Positions 18,940 through 27,923 of a DNA stretch of 64,000 nucleotides are shown here, piece after piece (within the stretch, counting starts at the first letter, position 1; each line of letters begins with the position of its first letter). The DNA is from Paraburkholderia phenazinium (GTDB lineage: Bacteria; Pseudomonadota; Gammaproteobacteria; Burkholderiales; Burkholderiaceae), in contig NZ_FSRU01000002.1 of assembly GCF_900142845.1 (NCBI RefSeq), forward strand, positions 3,286,001 to 3,350,000, given 5' to 3'. The notes beneath the pieces were generated by a model that ran no database searches, had not been told where the DNA came from, and was given only the letters and a program-made list of their open reading frames with translations. The translations under genes and the position numbers were made by a program.

Positions 18940-19590
18940 GTGAATCTTTACGCGGATTTTTTGCAAAACCAGATGAAGGTCGTGCATAAGTGGAAGCACT
19001 ACTTCCCGGTTTATGAGCGGCACTTTCAGAACTGGGTCAACAAGACGGTGACCGTGCTGGAAATCGGCTGCGGCCGCGGTGGTTCGCTGCAAATGTGGAA
19101 GCGATACTTCGGCCCGCACGCGACGATCGTCGGGATCGATATCGAGCCGCGCTGCAAGAACTACGAAGAAGACCAGATCTCGGTCCGTATCGGCGGCCAG
19201 CAGGATCCGGCGTTTCTTCAGAGCGTACTGGACGAGTTCGGGCCACCGGATATCGTGATCGACGACGGCAGCCACGTGATGAGCCATATCGCTGCGACGT
19301 TCCGTTACCTATATCTGAAGCTGCCCAAGAACGGCGTGTATCTGGTCGAGGACCTGCATACGGCGTATTGGCCGGAGTATGAAGGTGGCTTCGCGCGCGA
19401 GGGCTCCTTCATTGAGATGGCCAAATGCCTTATCGATGAACTGAACGCCGACCATACGCTGGGTGTTGTGCCGGTCAGCGAGTTCTCGAAGACAACGACG
19501 TCGATGCACTTCTACGACAGCATGGTCGTTTTCGAACGCGGCGTGCACACCCGTAAATTTGCTCCGATGACCGGGACCGATCCGGTCTAG
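18940..19590 (+). CDS. Class I SAM-dependent methyltransferase (cephalosporin-hydroxylase/macrocin-OMT-like)
   Basis: 216 residues read from a GTG at 18940, chosen because AAGGAG at 18929-18934 is ideally placed. A TTG at 18910 is the alternative. SAM motif I is VLEIGCGRGGSLQMW, followed by IVGIDIEPRCK. The metal-binding-type acidic cluster PDIVIDDGSHVMSHI with YLVEDLHTAYW is characteristic of the CmcI/macrocin O-methyltransferase group acting on sugars. It is the last gene of the small glycan operon, ending before a strong palindromic terminator and convergent with the TPR glycosyltransferase. Confidence 0.8.
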   Translation: MNLYADFLQNQMKVVHKWKHYFPVYERHFQNWVNKTVTVLEIGCGRGGSLQMWKRYFGPHATIVGIDIEPRCKNYEEDQISVRIGGQQDPAFLQSVLDEFGPPDIVIDDGSHVMSHIAATFRYLYLKLPKNGVYLVEDLHTAYWPEYEGGFAREGSFIEMAKCLIDELNADHTLGVVPVSEFSKTTTSMHFYDSMVVFERGVHTRKFAPMTGTDPV

Positions 19591-19640
19591 CCTACGCGTT
19601 CCTCAGGGCTACGGCGCCGCTTCGTTCGCGGCAACACCTA

Positions 19641-19674
19641 TGCAAATGGCCGGCCCTAGGGCCGGCCATTTGCA
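19641..19674. terminator. Bidirectional hairpin between convergent genes
   Basis: TGCAAATGGCCGGCC (19641-19655), the loop CTAG and the exact reverse complement form a 15-bp stem. It lies between convergent methyltransferase and glycosyltransferase genes, so it can stop transcription from both sides. There is no long T-run, but the AT-rich outer arms help. Confidence 0.65.
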
Positions 19675-19775
19675 TTCAGGTTCATTCAATCAGCGGCGTT
19701 CGTGCATCTGCACATCAGCTTAAATCGCCTGTTGCCGCGGTTTAAGCCGATGGGTTTTTCACTCTGGCAGCGCGC

Positions 19776-22694
19776 TTACGCCGATACTTCTTCGGCTACC
19801 TCGGGCACCTCGAACGATTCTGCCGGCAGGCCTTCGCACCAGCGGCGCCACATTGTCCGCAGCGCCCGTGTGACGCTGTCGGCGACGACATCGGCACGGA
19901 ACATCGGCGAGCGTTCGCAGCGCGCGCGCATGTTTGCACGCAGCGCAGCGAGAGATTGCAGGTCGGTTGCGAGATGCGCTGCCCTGCGCACGTAATCGTC
20001 TGGGTCGTGAGCTACAAACGCTTCGAGCCCGACATGGGACATGGCCGTCAGGCCGCTTCGGCCCGGCACCGTTTGCCCAGGCAGCGTCAGCGTCGGCACA
20101 CCCATCCAGAGCGAATGGAGCGCGGTTGTGAGCCCGGAAAAGGGGAAGCTGTCGAGGCAAAAGTCGACGTGGTGATGTGTCTGAAGATAAACCGGCACGC
20201 TGGAGCGGGCGTGGAAGTCGAGTCGTTCGCGGACGATGCCTTCCTCGGCAAACCATTCCACCAGTTCGCCGAGGCTGCCGTCGCGCGGCATCGCACCGAT
20301 CACCATGCGTGAATTGGGGACTTCGCGCAGCACGCGAGCCCACAGGGCAATCACATCGCGGCGCAGCTTGTCCATCCGGTTGAAGCTGCCGAAAGTGATG
20401 TAACCGTTACGCAACGCGGGCAGCCCATTGACCGGCGGGCACAGTTTGTCCGCTTCGAAGGGAGCGACGGCCGGAAGATAGGCGATCTTCTCGGTGAACT
20501 GGCTGCTGAACTGTCCGGACGGCACCCAATGGCGATCAGCGAGAAAGTAGTCGACGGCATCAAGGCCGGTTGTGCCCGGGTAGCCGATCCAGGTTGCCTG
20601 CACGGGGGCCGGTTTGCGAGCCAGGGTGAGCAACCGGTTGTGGGCCGTGTGGCCGGCCAGATCGACCAGGATATCTATGCCGTCGGCACGAACCATCTCG
20701 GCGATCTGCTCGTCAGGCACGCCCACCACGGTGCGCCATTGGCCGAACAGTTCACGCAATCGCTCGCTCGTCGAATCGTAGAGGTAGGTGTTTGAGTAGG
20801 CGTGAAGTGAGAGATTCGGGTCGACCGAGAGGTGCGTCAGAACGGGCTCGAGAAAGCTTGCGACCGCGTGCCGGCAGAAGTCTCCGGAAATGAAGCCGAT
20901 CCGCAGTTTTCGGTCCGGATCGCGGCTGTTGGTGTGCGGCGGCCAGTTCGGCTTGAGTGGAGTTTCGAAGCGCTCGGCGAAACGCCGGGATTCCGCAAAC
21001 ACCTCTGCAGGCGGGCTTTCCTCGCTGTGCGTCATGCAGAACACGAGGTTGTTGTAGGCCATTTCGAAATTTTCGTCGATTTCCAAGGCGCGGCGGAACA
21101 TTGCGATGCCTTCCAGCAGGCGGCCTTGCTGCATCAGTGTGACACCCAGCGTGCAAGGAGCATACGAGGAATTGGGGTCAAGTTCCATCGCGCGACGGCC
21201 GGTCTGTTCGGCTTCGTCTAGCCGGCCCGTTGCCTGCAGGATGATACTTAGAATCCGGAAACCTTCTGCGCGGTTGGGGCTTAGTTCGAGCAGGCGACGG
21301 CATGCAACCTCCGCTTCGGCATGGCGCCCCTTCGACTCGAGGACGCTCGCCATGATCTGCAACACGTCGATGTCGTTCGGCCAGATGCGCTGGGCGCTCG
21401 GCAGATGCTCGAGCGCTTCGTCGTACCGCCCGAGGCGGTGAAGTGCAACGACCAGGACTTTCCAGCCGAAGCCCTGATCCGGGAAGTCTTGCGTCATTTC
21501 GCGAGCACTGACTATCGCTTCTTCGACGCGCCCGTTGTTGAACAGTGCGCCGAGGGCGTTGATCTGCGCCTGGTCGAGCTTGGCGGTAACAGCGCCGCGC
21601 CGCGCTGCTTTGGGGGCTGAATCCGTGGACTTTTCCGGTTGCGTCGGGTTCGGACTGGGCGCTTGAGGCAGTTCCGTGCGTGCGACCTTGTTGGTCGGTT
21701 GGGTGGACACTACCGTCATGATACCGATCAGCTTCTCGATGGCGGGGCCGGCCAGGCCGCGCTGTTGCGCCATTTCCAGCGCGATCCACGCCGCTTTTAA
21801 CTGACCCGATTGAAGCAGGGCGTCGATGTAATTGGCCCAGTACTGAAGCTGGTTCGGATCGCTGCCCAAGGCACGCTCAAGATAGGGAATGGCTGCGTCA
21901 GGCTGGAGGATACGGATGCCGATTACGCCCAGCTTGTGGTTGGCGTCCGGATGTTCCGGGTAGACACCGAGCACCGCCTGATAGAGCTTGCCGGCTTCGC
22001 GAAAATCGCCGCGTTCGTCCAGTGCCAGCGCGTCGCGCATCGCCTCGGCCGCGCCCAGATGCCGCCGTAATTCAGCGTCTTGGGGCAGCAAGTTCGTGGC
22101 CTGCTCTAGCGGTACGAGTGCGCCCGCCAGATCGCCGCGTCGCAGATAAGCATGAACGAGGATCACCCAGCCGTAGGCGTGGTCCGGAAACGTCTCCGTC
22201 ATCTGGCGCGCCAGGGCCTCTGCGCTATCGTGCAGACCTTTCGCAGACAGCGTTTCCACGGTTGCGACGAATTCGTCTGCGAGGGCCGAAAGCTCCCCGG
22301 CGCCTGGCTCGTCCTGGGGCGTGACGGCCGGAATTGAGTCGGCCGGAATCGAGTCGGGTGCCGTAAGCGGGCTGACTGGTGCAAGCGACAAGCCCTGCTG
22401 GAGGCCCTGCTCATGGACACGTTGGGCTTCGTCGAGTTGCCCGGCCAGCACCAGTGCTTCGATGTAGACCGCCCAATACTCGGCCCGTTCGGGTGACGAC
22501 GCCACGGCTGCCTTAAGAAACGGCAGTCCTTCCGAGATCTCTCGCGTCTGCAGCGTGAGAATCCCGAGGTTGTGATTGGCGTCGGGGTGCTCCGGCTCGC
22601 TCAACAGAATGGCGCGATAGAGCTGTTCCGCTTCTGGAAACCGTTGCGCCTGATGATGGCTCACAGCATGGTGCAGATCGGCATCGGTAGTCAT
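19776..22694 (-). CDS. TPR-containing O-GlcNAc-transferase-type (GT41) glycosyltransferase
   Basis: A 972-residue protein from the ATG at 22694 (MTTDADLHHAVSHHQ); the frame is open upstream but non-protein-like. Residues about 1-560 hold TPR units (EAEQLYRAILLSEPEHPDAN, EAGKLYQAVLGVYPEHPDAN and others). The C-terminal third is a GT41/SPINDLY domain with LRIGFISGDFCRHAV, LVDLAGHTAHNRLLT, APVQATWIGYPGTTGLD, ITFGSFNRMDKL and LDSFPFSGLTTALHSLWMGVPTLTL. Such cytosolic enzymes O-glycosylate Ser/Thr of proteins. Lying just downstream of fliT on the same strand, it is a strong candidate flagellin glycosyltransferase. The sugar donor is unknown. Confidence 0.9.
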   Translation of the reverse strand: MTTDADLHHAVSHHQAQRFPEAEQLYRAILLSEPEHPDANHNLGILTLQTREISEGLPFLKAAVASSPERAEYWAVYIEALVLAGQLDEAQRVHEQGLQQGLSLAPVSPLTAPDSIPADSIPAVTPQDEPGAGELSALADEFVATVETLSAKGLHDSAEALARQMTETFPDHAYGWVILVHAYLRRGDLAGALVPLEQATNLLPQDAELRRHLGAAEAMRDALALDERGDFREAGKLYQAVLGVYPEHPDANHKLGVIGIRILQPDAAIPYLERALGSDPNQLQYWANYIDALLQSGQLKAAWIALEMAQQRGLAGPAIEKLIGIMTVVSTQPTNKVARTELPQAPSPNPTQPEKSTDSAPKAARRGAVTAKLDQAQINALGALFNNGRVEEAIVSAREMTQDFPDQGFGWKVLVVALHRLGRYDEALEHLPSAQRIWPNDIDVLQIMASVLESKGRHAEAEVACRRLLELSPNRAEGFRILSIILQATGRLDEAEQTGRRAMELDPNSSYAPCTLGVTLMQQGRLLEGIAMFRRALEIDENFEMAYNNLVFCMTHSEESPPAEVFAESRRFAERFETPLKPNWPPHTNSRDPDRKLRIGFISGDFCRHAVASFLEPVLTHLSVDPNLSLHAYSNTYLYDSTSERLRELFGQWRTVVGVPDEQIAEMVRADGIDILVDLAGHTAHNRLLTLARKPAPVQATWIGYPGTTGLDAVDYFLADRHWVPSGQFSSQFTEKIAYLPAVAPFEADKLCPPVNGLPALRNGYITFGSFNRMDKLRRDVIALWARVLREVPNSRMVIGAMPRDGSLGELVEWFAEEGIVRERLDFHARSSVPVYLQTHHHVDFCLDSFPFSGLTTALHSLWMGVPTLTLPGQTVPGRSGLTAMSHVGLEAFVAHDPDDYVRRAAHLATDLQSLAALRANMRARCERSPMFRADVVADSVTRALRTMWRRWCEGLPAESFEVPEVAEEVSA

Positions 22695-23101
22695 GTATTC
22701 CCTTGTGTGCTTGGACGAAGAGCGTAGAGGCGAACCGCTCGTCATCAACGACAGCACCTTGCGTCGTCGGCGAGGCCAAGTTCCAGGCGCAGTGCGGCAC
22801 GAGCGCCGCGCACGTGGCCTGCACGCGCCCAACCTTGGGGACGCACTGCCAGGCCGTGCGGCCGGGCTGAACACGGACGCACTACGCTGCAAATAGTCTA
22901 GCGACTCGCGCTTCAGGCGATTCGGGGAGTAAAGGCCGGATTCCCATGCTGTTCGGCCGTCGGCGGGGCGTGCGGGGGCCGCGCGGGCAAAAAAAAGCCC
23001 GCGGGAAGCGGGCATGAGTCGAACGAGCACGCCTCTATTTCAGCGTGTTGTTTTTGTATGAAGCGGTACGCGGCGGCTTGCGTGCGGCAAGCCGGAGAAG
23101 C
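22695..23101. other. Intergenic region between fliT and the GT41 gene
   Basis: 407 bases containing the fliT-side intrinsic terminator (22,989-23,013) and, presumably, the promoter of the GT41 gene. No open frame here is convincing. The minus-strand frame continuing upstream of the GT41 start is Arg/Ala/Pro-rich and was rejected. Confidence 0.5.
22989..23013 (-). terminator. Rho-independent terminator downstream of fliT
   Basis: On the minus strand the RNA would read GCCCGC, loop TTCCC, GCGGGC, then eight T. A six-base-pair GC stem followed by a U-tract is a textbook intrinsic terminator closing the fliC/fliD/fliT side. Confidence 0.85.
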
Positions 23102-23422
23102 CTAGAACCGCGCGACGCGGTGGTATTGGCTGGCTGCCTTGGTGCGTTCCATCGCGGCGCGATATTCCGTTTCCAGTTCGTCCCGCGATTGCCGCGCGTC
23201 GGCCAAAGTCGTGTGGTCGACAGTCTGAATACGGCGGATCAACTCGAGTGCGGCGGGTTCCTGCTTCGCGGTAATCGACATCAGGAGCGGCGAGCGCTCC
23301 TCTGCGATGTCCGCAGCGCGTTGCCAGTCGGCGAGGCGGGCGGCCTGTTCGATCGCTTTCGTCAACTCGTACACCTGCTCGACGAGCTGGGTCTGATTGA
23401 TTGCGCCACGTTCTTGAGTCAT
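23102..23422 (-). CDS. fliT: Flagellar protein FliT (cap-protein export chaperone)
   Basis: A 106-residue all-helical protein with heptad-like helices (LVEQVYELTKAIEQAARLADW, then ALELIRRIQTVDHTTLADARQSR). Length and position match FliT, the cytosolic export chaperone of the cap protein FliD. In enterics FliT also restrains FlhDC. It starts 14 bases after the fliD stop, so the two genes are probably co-transcribed. Short helical chaperones diverge strongly, so the call rests largely on gene context. Confidence 0.8.
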   Translation of the reverse strand: MTQERGAINQTQLVEQVYELTKAIEQAARLADWQRAADIAEERSPLLMSITAKQEPAALELIRRIQTVDHTTLADARQSRDELETEYRAAMERTKAASQYHRVARF

Positions 23423-23436
23423 GTCCGCCTTCCTTG

Positions 23437-25020
23437 TCAGGATGAAGATCCGCCGTTGGCCAGCGCGCCTGCGCTATTGGCACCACCGAACAGTTGCGTC
23501 AGATATTGCGAGTTGCTGTTGGTCGTTGCCATCAGCGAATTCAGCGCGGTGAACTCGTTGTTGTACTGCGAGGTCAACTGTGCCGTATACGCGGTCAGCG
23601 CAGTCGACTGCGTCGTCACGCTCTGCAGGTCCGACGTGAGCTGGTTGGTGCGGATGTCAATGATGCCGCCGGTTTGCGTGAACGCGTTGATAGCCGTGTT
23701 CATTTGCTGCGCAACGCCGTTGGTCGAATTGAACAGCGCGCCGACTTCCGACGGGTTGCTCTGTACCGCGGTGGTGAGCGTGGTCGTGTCGACCGACAAC
23801 TGGCCGTTCGATTGCAGCGTAATGCCGAGCGAGGAGAGCGTTGCCGTGATCCCGTCGCTGGTAACGCTGCCGCTTACCAGGTTGCCGAGTGTGGTCTGGA
23901 TCTGGTTGAGCATCGAGTCGCCCAGCAACGGACCGCCTTGCGAGCCGGCCGACGCGCTCGAATTGAACGACGACAGGCTGCTCATCGTGCTCACGACGGC
24001 GTTGTAGTCCGACACGAAGGTCTCGATGTCGTTGACCTGAGTCGTGGTGTCCGGTGCGATCGTCAGTTGCTGGGTCGCGCTCGTGGTGGAGCCGGCGGCC
24101 GGGATCGCCGCGGCGGTCAGATTCAACGTTACGCCGGGCAGCACGGTCGTGACCGTGTTGCTGCCGGTGTCTGCGGGGGTGCCGTTCAGCGTGAACTGGG
24201 CATCCTGGGCCGCCGTGCTCTGAGTCCATGCAATGGTGCCGCTCGACGCGATGCTCGAAGCGGCGCCCGCGGGGCTGCCTGCCGTCGAGGTGACGCCGAG
24301 GCTCGAGAGCCCATTGTCGCCCGCGAGGTTGCTGACGTTCACGCTGATCGTATTGGCCGCGCCCGTGGTGGTCGAGCTGAGTACCAAATGCTGCCCGTCG
24401 GAGCCGCTGACGACAGTGGCCGAGACGCCGGGGTTGCTGCTCGAACTGTTGATCGCCGCGGCGATGCCGCTCAGCGAGTTGTTCGACGAAGTCACGGCAA
24501 GCTGCATCGACTTGCCGCCCACCGAGATGGTCAGGTTGCCGGTGCCGAGTCCTGCGGCCTGCGTCGTGCTGAAGGCACCTGAGGAAATGCTCTGCGCCTG
24601 CGCGATCTGAGTCACTTTGATCGAATACGAGCCCGCCACCGCGCCGGTTCCGGCGCTGGCGGTGATGCCCGTGCCGCTCAGGGTCGCGCTGAAAGTGGAC
24701 TGCAGCTGGCCGTTAAAGAGCGGCGCGAGTCCGACCTGCAGCGACGACAGCGCGGCCGACAGCGAGCCGATCGCGGAAATCTGGGTGTTGTCGTTGGTTG
24801 CTTCGGCGGTCAGTGCAGCGGTTTGACCGGCGACCTTCGCATTGACGAGCGCGGTCACGATGGACTGAACGTCCAGCGTCGAGTTGCCGGTCGAGCCGGC
24901 GATCAGCGACTGTCCCGCTTCCTGCAGCGCGGATTGGGCTGCGGCTTCCGCGGCGGCTGCCGCTGCGGACGAGGAGATAGTGGACGTGGTGCCCGACGTC
25001 GTACCGGAAATCGTTGACAT
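23437..25020 (-). CDS. fliD: Flagellar filament cap protein FliD (HAP2)
   Basis: 527 residues from the ATG at 25020 (MSTISGTTSG). The FliD N-terminal domain is visible as LDVQSIVTALVNAKVAGQTAAL. The central region is Ser/Thr/Gly/Ala-rich with SGSDGQHLVLSS and TGAANTISV, and the C-terminal FliD_C has FVSDYNAVVSTMSSLSSF, GDSMLNQIQTTLGNLV, LGITLQSNGQLSVD and a coiled tail. FliD forms the capping oligomer at the filament tip and helps flagellin polymerise. It is transcribed in the same direction as fliC, with a hairpin between them, and is followed by its chaperone gene fliT. Confidence 0.95.
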   Translation of the reverse strand: MSTISGTTSGTTSTISSSAAAAAAEAAAQSALQEAGQSLIAGSTGNSTLDVQSIVTALVNAKVAGQTAALTAEATNDNTQISAIGSLSAALSSLQVGLAPLFNGQLQSTFSATLSGTGITASAGTGAVAGSYSIKVTQIAQAQSISSGAFSTTQAAGLGTGNLTISVGGKSMQLAVTSSNNSLSGIAAAINSSSSNPGVSATVVSGSDGQHLVLSSTTTGAANTISVNVSNLAGDNGLSSLGVTSTAGSPAGAASSIASSGTIAWTQSTAAQDAQFTLNGTPADTGSNTVTTVLPGVTLNLTAAAIPAAGSTTSATQQLTIAPDTTTQVNDIETFVSDYNAVVSTMSSLSSFNSSASAGSQGGPLLGDSMLNQIQTTLGNLVSGSVTSDGITATLSSLGITLQSNGQLSVDTTTLTTAVQSNPSEVGALFNSTNGVAQQMNTAINAFTQTGGIIDIRTNQLTSDLQSVTTQSTALTAYTAQLTSQYNNEFTALNSLMATTNSNSQYLTQLFGGANSAGALANGGSSS

Positions 25021-25122
25021 GAAAAAAGCTCCATACGTGGTCGCGACCACGCGACGGGTGTCTTCTTAAGGGGCTGGTCTTGCAATGCACTACGGGAGGA
25101 CGAGCCTCCCGGTAATTCTTTA

Positions 25123-25168
25123 ATGCGCGGATGAGCTGTTCGCGCTGCCTGTGGGCTCATCCGCGCAT
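25123..25168 (-). terminator. Long-stem hairpin downstream of fliC
   Basis: ATGCGCGGATGAGC (25123-25136) pairs perfectly with GCTCATCCGCGCAT (25155-25168) across an 18-nt loop. It begins 17 bases past the fliC stop, and the minus-strand RNA continues TTAAAGAATT. It probably terminates or attenuates the abundant fliC transcript before fliD. Confidence 0.7.
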
Positions 25169-25184
25169 GACGCCGAACTCTAGC

Positions 25185-26636
25185 TTATTGCAGCAGCTTC
25201 AGAACTTGCTGCGGGTTCGAGTTAGCTTGTGCCAGCACCGAGATACCAGCTTGTTGCAGCACCTGCGCCTTGCTCAGGTTAGCGGTTTCCTGTGCGAAGT
25301 CCGCGTCCGTGATTTGCGACTGTGCGCTCGACAGGTCGGTCGACTCATCTTGCTGCGACGTTGCAATACCCGTCATCCGGTTTTGCGCTGCGCCGAGCGT
25401 TGCCTGGATGTTGCTGATCGTTGCGAGTGCGTTGGTGATCGTTTCGATCGCCAGGTTTGCACCAGCCGTCGTGCTGACGTTCACGTTCGCCACCGAAGTC
25501 GGAACGTTGTTCGTGTTGACGGTTGCCAGAACCGAACCTGCCGGTTGACCTGCAGCCGTCGAACCGATCGTCGTTTGCGCGCCGGCAAACGTGACGCCGG
25601 TCGTCGAGTTGCTCGTGAACAGGTTGCTTGCAGCCGTCGTCGACAACTGGTTGCCGTTCTGGTCGACGTATTCGAAGCCGCCCGTGCCGTTCGATTCAAC
25701 CGTGATCGACGTGATCGCGTTCGGCGTACCTGCCGTTGCTGCTGAACCGTTGGTCGAGTTCAGGTCGAGACCCGAGTACACGCCCAGCACCGTGCCGGCT
25801 GCTGCTGCCGAACCGCCACCCGTTGTGAAGTCGGCGTTGATGGCCGTCGTTTCGTTCGCCGTCAGCAGACCGTTATTGGCGCCCGTTGCCAGCGAGATCG
25901 TCGAGATGCCGCTTGCCGAACCGGCAACCGAGAACAGGTTGTTCACAGCCGTCGTCGACAGAGCCTGGTTGTTCTGGTCGGTGAAGGTGAAGCCGCCCGT
26001 GCCGTTCGACAGGATGTTGATCTGGGTGATCGCGCCCGTGCCGCCCGACGAGTTAGCCGTACCGGTCGCGGTCAGGTCGAGGCCCGTCAGCGTGCCGATC
26101 GTGTTGCCTGCTGCCACCGGGCCGCTGCCCAGCGATGCTGCCGACACGCCTTGGCTCAGGTTCAGGTTGATCGTCTGACCGACGTTCGCGCCAACTTGAA
26201 CCGTGACGTTGCCAGCCGAGCCGTCCAGCAGGTTGATACCGTTGTAGCTGGTTTGCGATGCGAGACGGTTCACTTCAGCAACTTGCTGGGCAACTTCCTG
26301 TTGCAGCGCTTGCTGGTTGCTTGCGGACAGCGTACCGCCGGCGGCTTCGTCAGCCAGCGAACGGATGGTTTGCAGCGATTGCGTGATTTGCGACAGACCC
26401 GTGCTGGCCGTTTGGACCATCGACACGCCGTCGTTCGCGTTCGACACGCCTTGGTTCAGGCCGTTGATGGCCGTTTGCAGCGTCGTCGAAATTGCCAGGC
26501 CAGCTGCATCGTCTGCTGCGCTGTTGATACGCTTGCCCGAGGACAGGCGGGTAATAGCTTGCGACAGTGCGCTACCCGAAGCATTCAGGTTTTCCTGCGC
26601 GGTCAGCGACGAGATATTACTGTTGATGCTGAGCAT
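25185..26636 (-). CDS. fliC: Flagellin FliC with duplicated variable-domain segment
   Basis: 483 residues from the ATG at 26636 (MLSINSNISSLTAQ). The conserved D0/D1 N-terminus runs to about residue 140 (RLSSGKRINSAADDAAGLAI, QTASTGLSQITQSLQTIRSL). The C-terminal D1/D0 runs from about 395 (IETITNALATISNIQATLGAAQNR) to LLQ. The central exported domain carries a diverged duplication: residues about 176-244 and 279-347 align (for example SNGTGGFTFTDQNNQALSTTA with SNGTGGFEYVDQNGNQLSTTA). The middle is rich in Ser/Thr and fits O-glycosylation by the nearby GT41. A sigma-28 promoter lies upstream. Confidence 0.97.
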   Translation of the reverse strand: MLSINSNISSLTAQENLNASGSALSQAITRLSSGKRINSAADDAAGLAISTTLQTAINGLNQGVSNANDGVSMVQTASTGLSQITQSLQTIRSLADEAAGGTLSASNQQALQQEVAQQVAEVNRLASQTSYNGINLLDGSAGNVTVQVGANVGQTINLNLSQGVSAASLGSGPVAAGNTIGTLTGLDLTATGTANSSGGTGAITQINILSNGTGGFTFTDQNNQALSTTAVNNLFSVAGSASGISTISLATGANNGLLTANETTAINADFTTGGGSAAAAGTVLGVYSGLDLNSTNGSAATAGTPNAITSITVESNGTGGFEYVDQNGNQLSTTAASNLFTSNSTTGVTFAGAQTTIGSTAAGQPAGSVLATVNTNNVPTSVANVNVSTTAGANLAIETITNALATISNIQATLGAAQNRMTGIATSQQDESTDLSSAQSQITDADFAQETANLSKAQVLQQAGISVLAQANSNPQQVLKLLQ

Positions 26637-26725
26637 GAAAATCTCCCAAGAGGCTGTTGCCCTAAAGTTACTGCCACGTTGACATGGGCGGTGCACTCGT
26701 TCTTTGCTGGCCGCCTCTGAGCAGG

Positions 26726-26752
26726 ATGTCGGCGCAGGAAAAAAAAACTTGA
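26726..26752 (-). promoter_or_regulatory. Sigma-28 (FliA) promoter of fliC
   Basis: On the minus strand TCAAGTTT, then 11 bases, then GCCGACAT. This matches the flagellar sigma-28 consensus TAAAGTTT-N11-GCCGATAA at 13 of 16 positions with exact spacing. It lies about 90 bases upstream of the fliC ATG. Confidence 0.8.
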
Positions 26753-26916
26753 GGGACTTTGTTCAATTCGGACCCAATTGTTTTACGGCGAATTACGCCG
26801 TCGGCCGGTCGGAGGCCGCCGTGCGACGCCGGTTGGCCGAGTGTCGGGGTGCGACGCAGAGCTTGAAAAGTCGGCGTATTCTTTTTCTCTCTCTAGTCGA
26901 AAACCTTGGAGAAATC

Positions 26917-27870
26917 ATGCAGAAGAGAAGGATCGGCAATTCAAAATTGCAGGTTGCGCCGCTCATGTTCGGCGGCAACGTGTTTGGCTGGACCGCCGAC
27001 GAAGCGACTTCGTTTGCCATACTCGATGCGTTCGTGGACGCCGGCCTCGACTTTATCGATACCGCGGATGTGTATTCCGCCTGGGTGCCGGGCAACCAGG
27101 GCGGCGAGTCGGAAACGATCCTCGGCAAGTGGCTTCGCCGCAGCGGCAAGCGCGACCAGATCGTGCTGGCGACCAAGGTGGCGAAGCATCCGCAGCGTAA
27201 GGGGCTGTCCGCCGGCAACATCCAGGCGGCCGTCGAGGATTCGCTGCGGCGTCTGCAAACCGACTACATCGACGTGTATTTTTCCCACGAAGATGCGCTC
27301 GATACGCCGCTCGCCGAAACGCTCGGCGCCTATCAGCGGCTGATCGAGGCGGGCAAGGTGAGGGTGGTCGGCGCGTCCAACTATAGCGGCGCGCGTATCC
27401 GCGAGGCACTGGCGGTGTCGCGCCAGCACGGGCTGCCCGAATATCAGATTATTCAACCCGAATACAATCTCTACGACCGCGAGGCTTACGAAACCGACCT
27501 CGAACCGGTTGTGCTGGCCGAGCACCTGAGTTCGGTCGTGTACTACAGCCTTGCAAGTGGCTTTCTATCGGGCAAGTACCGTTCGACGGCCGATCTGGCG
27601 AAGAGTGCGCGCGGCAGCCGGGTCGAGAAATACCTGAACGAGCGCGGCACGCGGATCCTCACGGCGCTCGATACCGTGGCGGACCAGCACGGCAGCACGC
27701 CGGCCGCCGTGGCGCTGGCGTGGCTGATCGCCCGGCCTAGCGTGACGGCGCCGATCGCCAGCGCGACCTCGGTGCAACAACTGGAGAGTCTCACCGCGGC
27801 TGTCCACCTGATGCTGACCGGCGCCGACATGCGCCTGCTGGATGACGCAAGTGCCTGGCGGAATGGCTAA
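26917..27870 (+). CDS. Aldo/keto reductase
   Basis: A 317-residue TIM-barrel oxidoreductase from the ATG at 26917, preceded by TTGGAGAA; upstream in-frame codons from 26704 look non-coding. The catalytic set is visible: Asp in FIDTADVYSAW with the Tyr four residues later, Lys in VLATKVAKHP, and the YFSHEDALDTP strand carrying the His. The C-terminal PIASATSVQQLESL region binds the NADP 2'-phosphate. It should reduce aldehydes or ketones with NADPH. It is a single gene, divergent from fliC. The substrate is unknown. Confidence 0.9.
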   Translation: MQKRRIGNSKLQVAPLMFGGNVFGWTADEATSFAILDAFVDAGLDFIDTADVYSAWVPGNQGGESETILGKWLRRSGKRDQIVLATKVAKHPQRKGLSAGNIQAAVEDSLRRLQTDYIDVYFSHEDALDTPLAETLGAYQRLIEAGKVRVVGASNYSGARIREALAVSRQHGLPEYQIIQPEYNLYDREAYETDLEPVVLAEHLSSVVYYSLASGFLSGKYRSTADLAKSARGSRVEKYLNERGTRILTALDTVADQHGSTPAAVALAWLIARPSVTAPIASATSVQQLESLTAAVHLMLTGADMRLLDDASAWRNG

Positions 27871-27923
27871 AATGGTGGTAGGCACGGTATTTTCCTGATA
27901 TCATCGGGAGTGAATTGAGATCT

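Noticed and set aside
22695..23030. N-terminal extension of the GT41 frame
   Set aside because: The frame is open, but Arg/Ala/Pro-rich with no TPR, and it crosses the fliT terminator. The ATG at 22694 starts a clean TPR.
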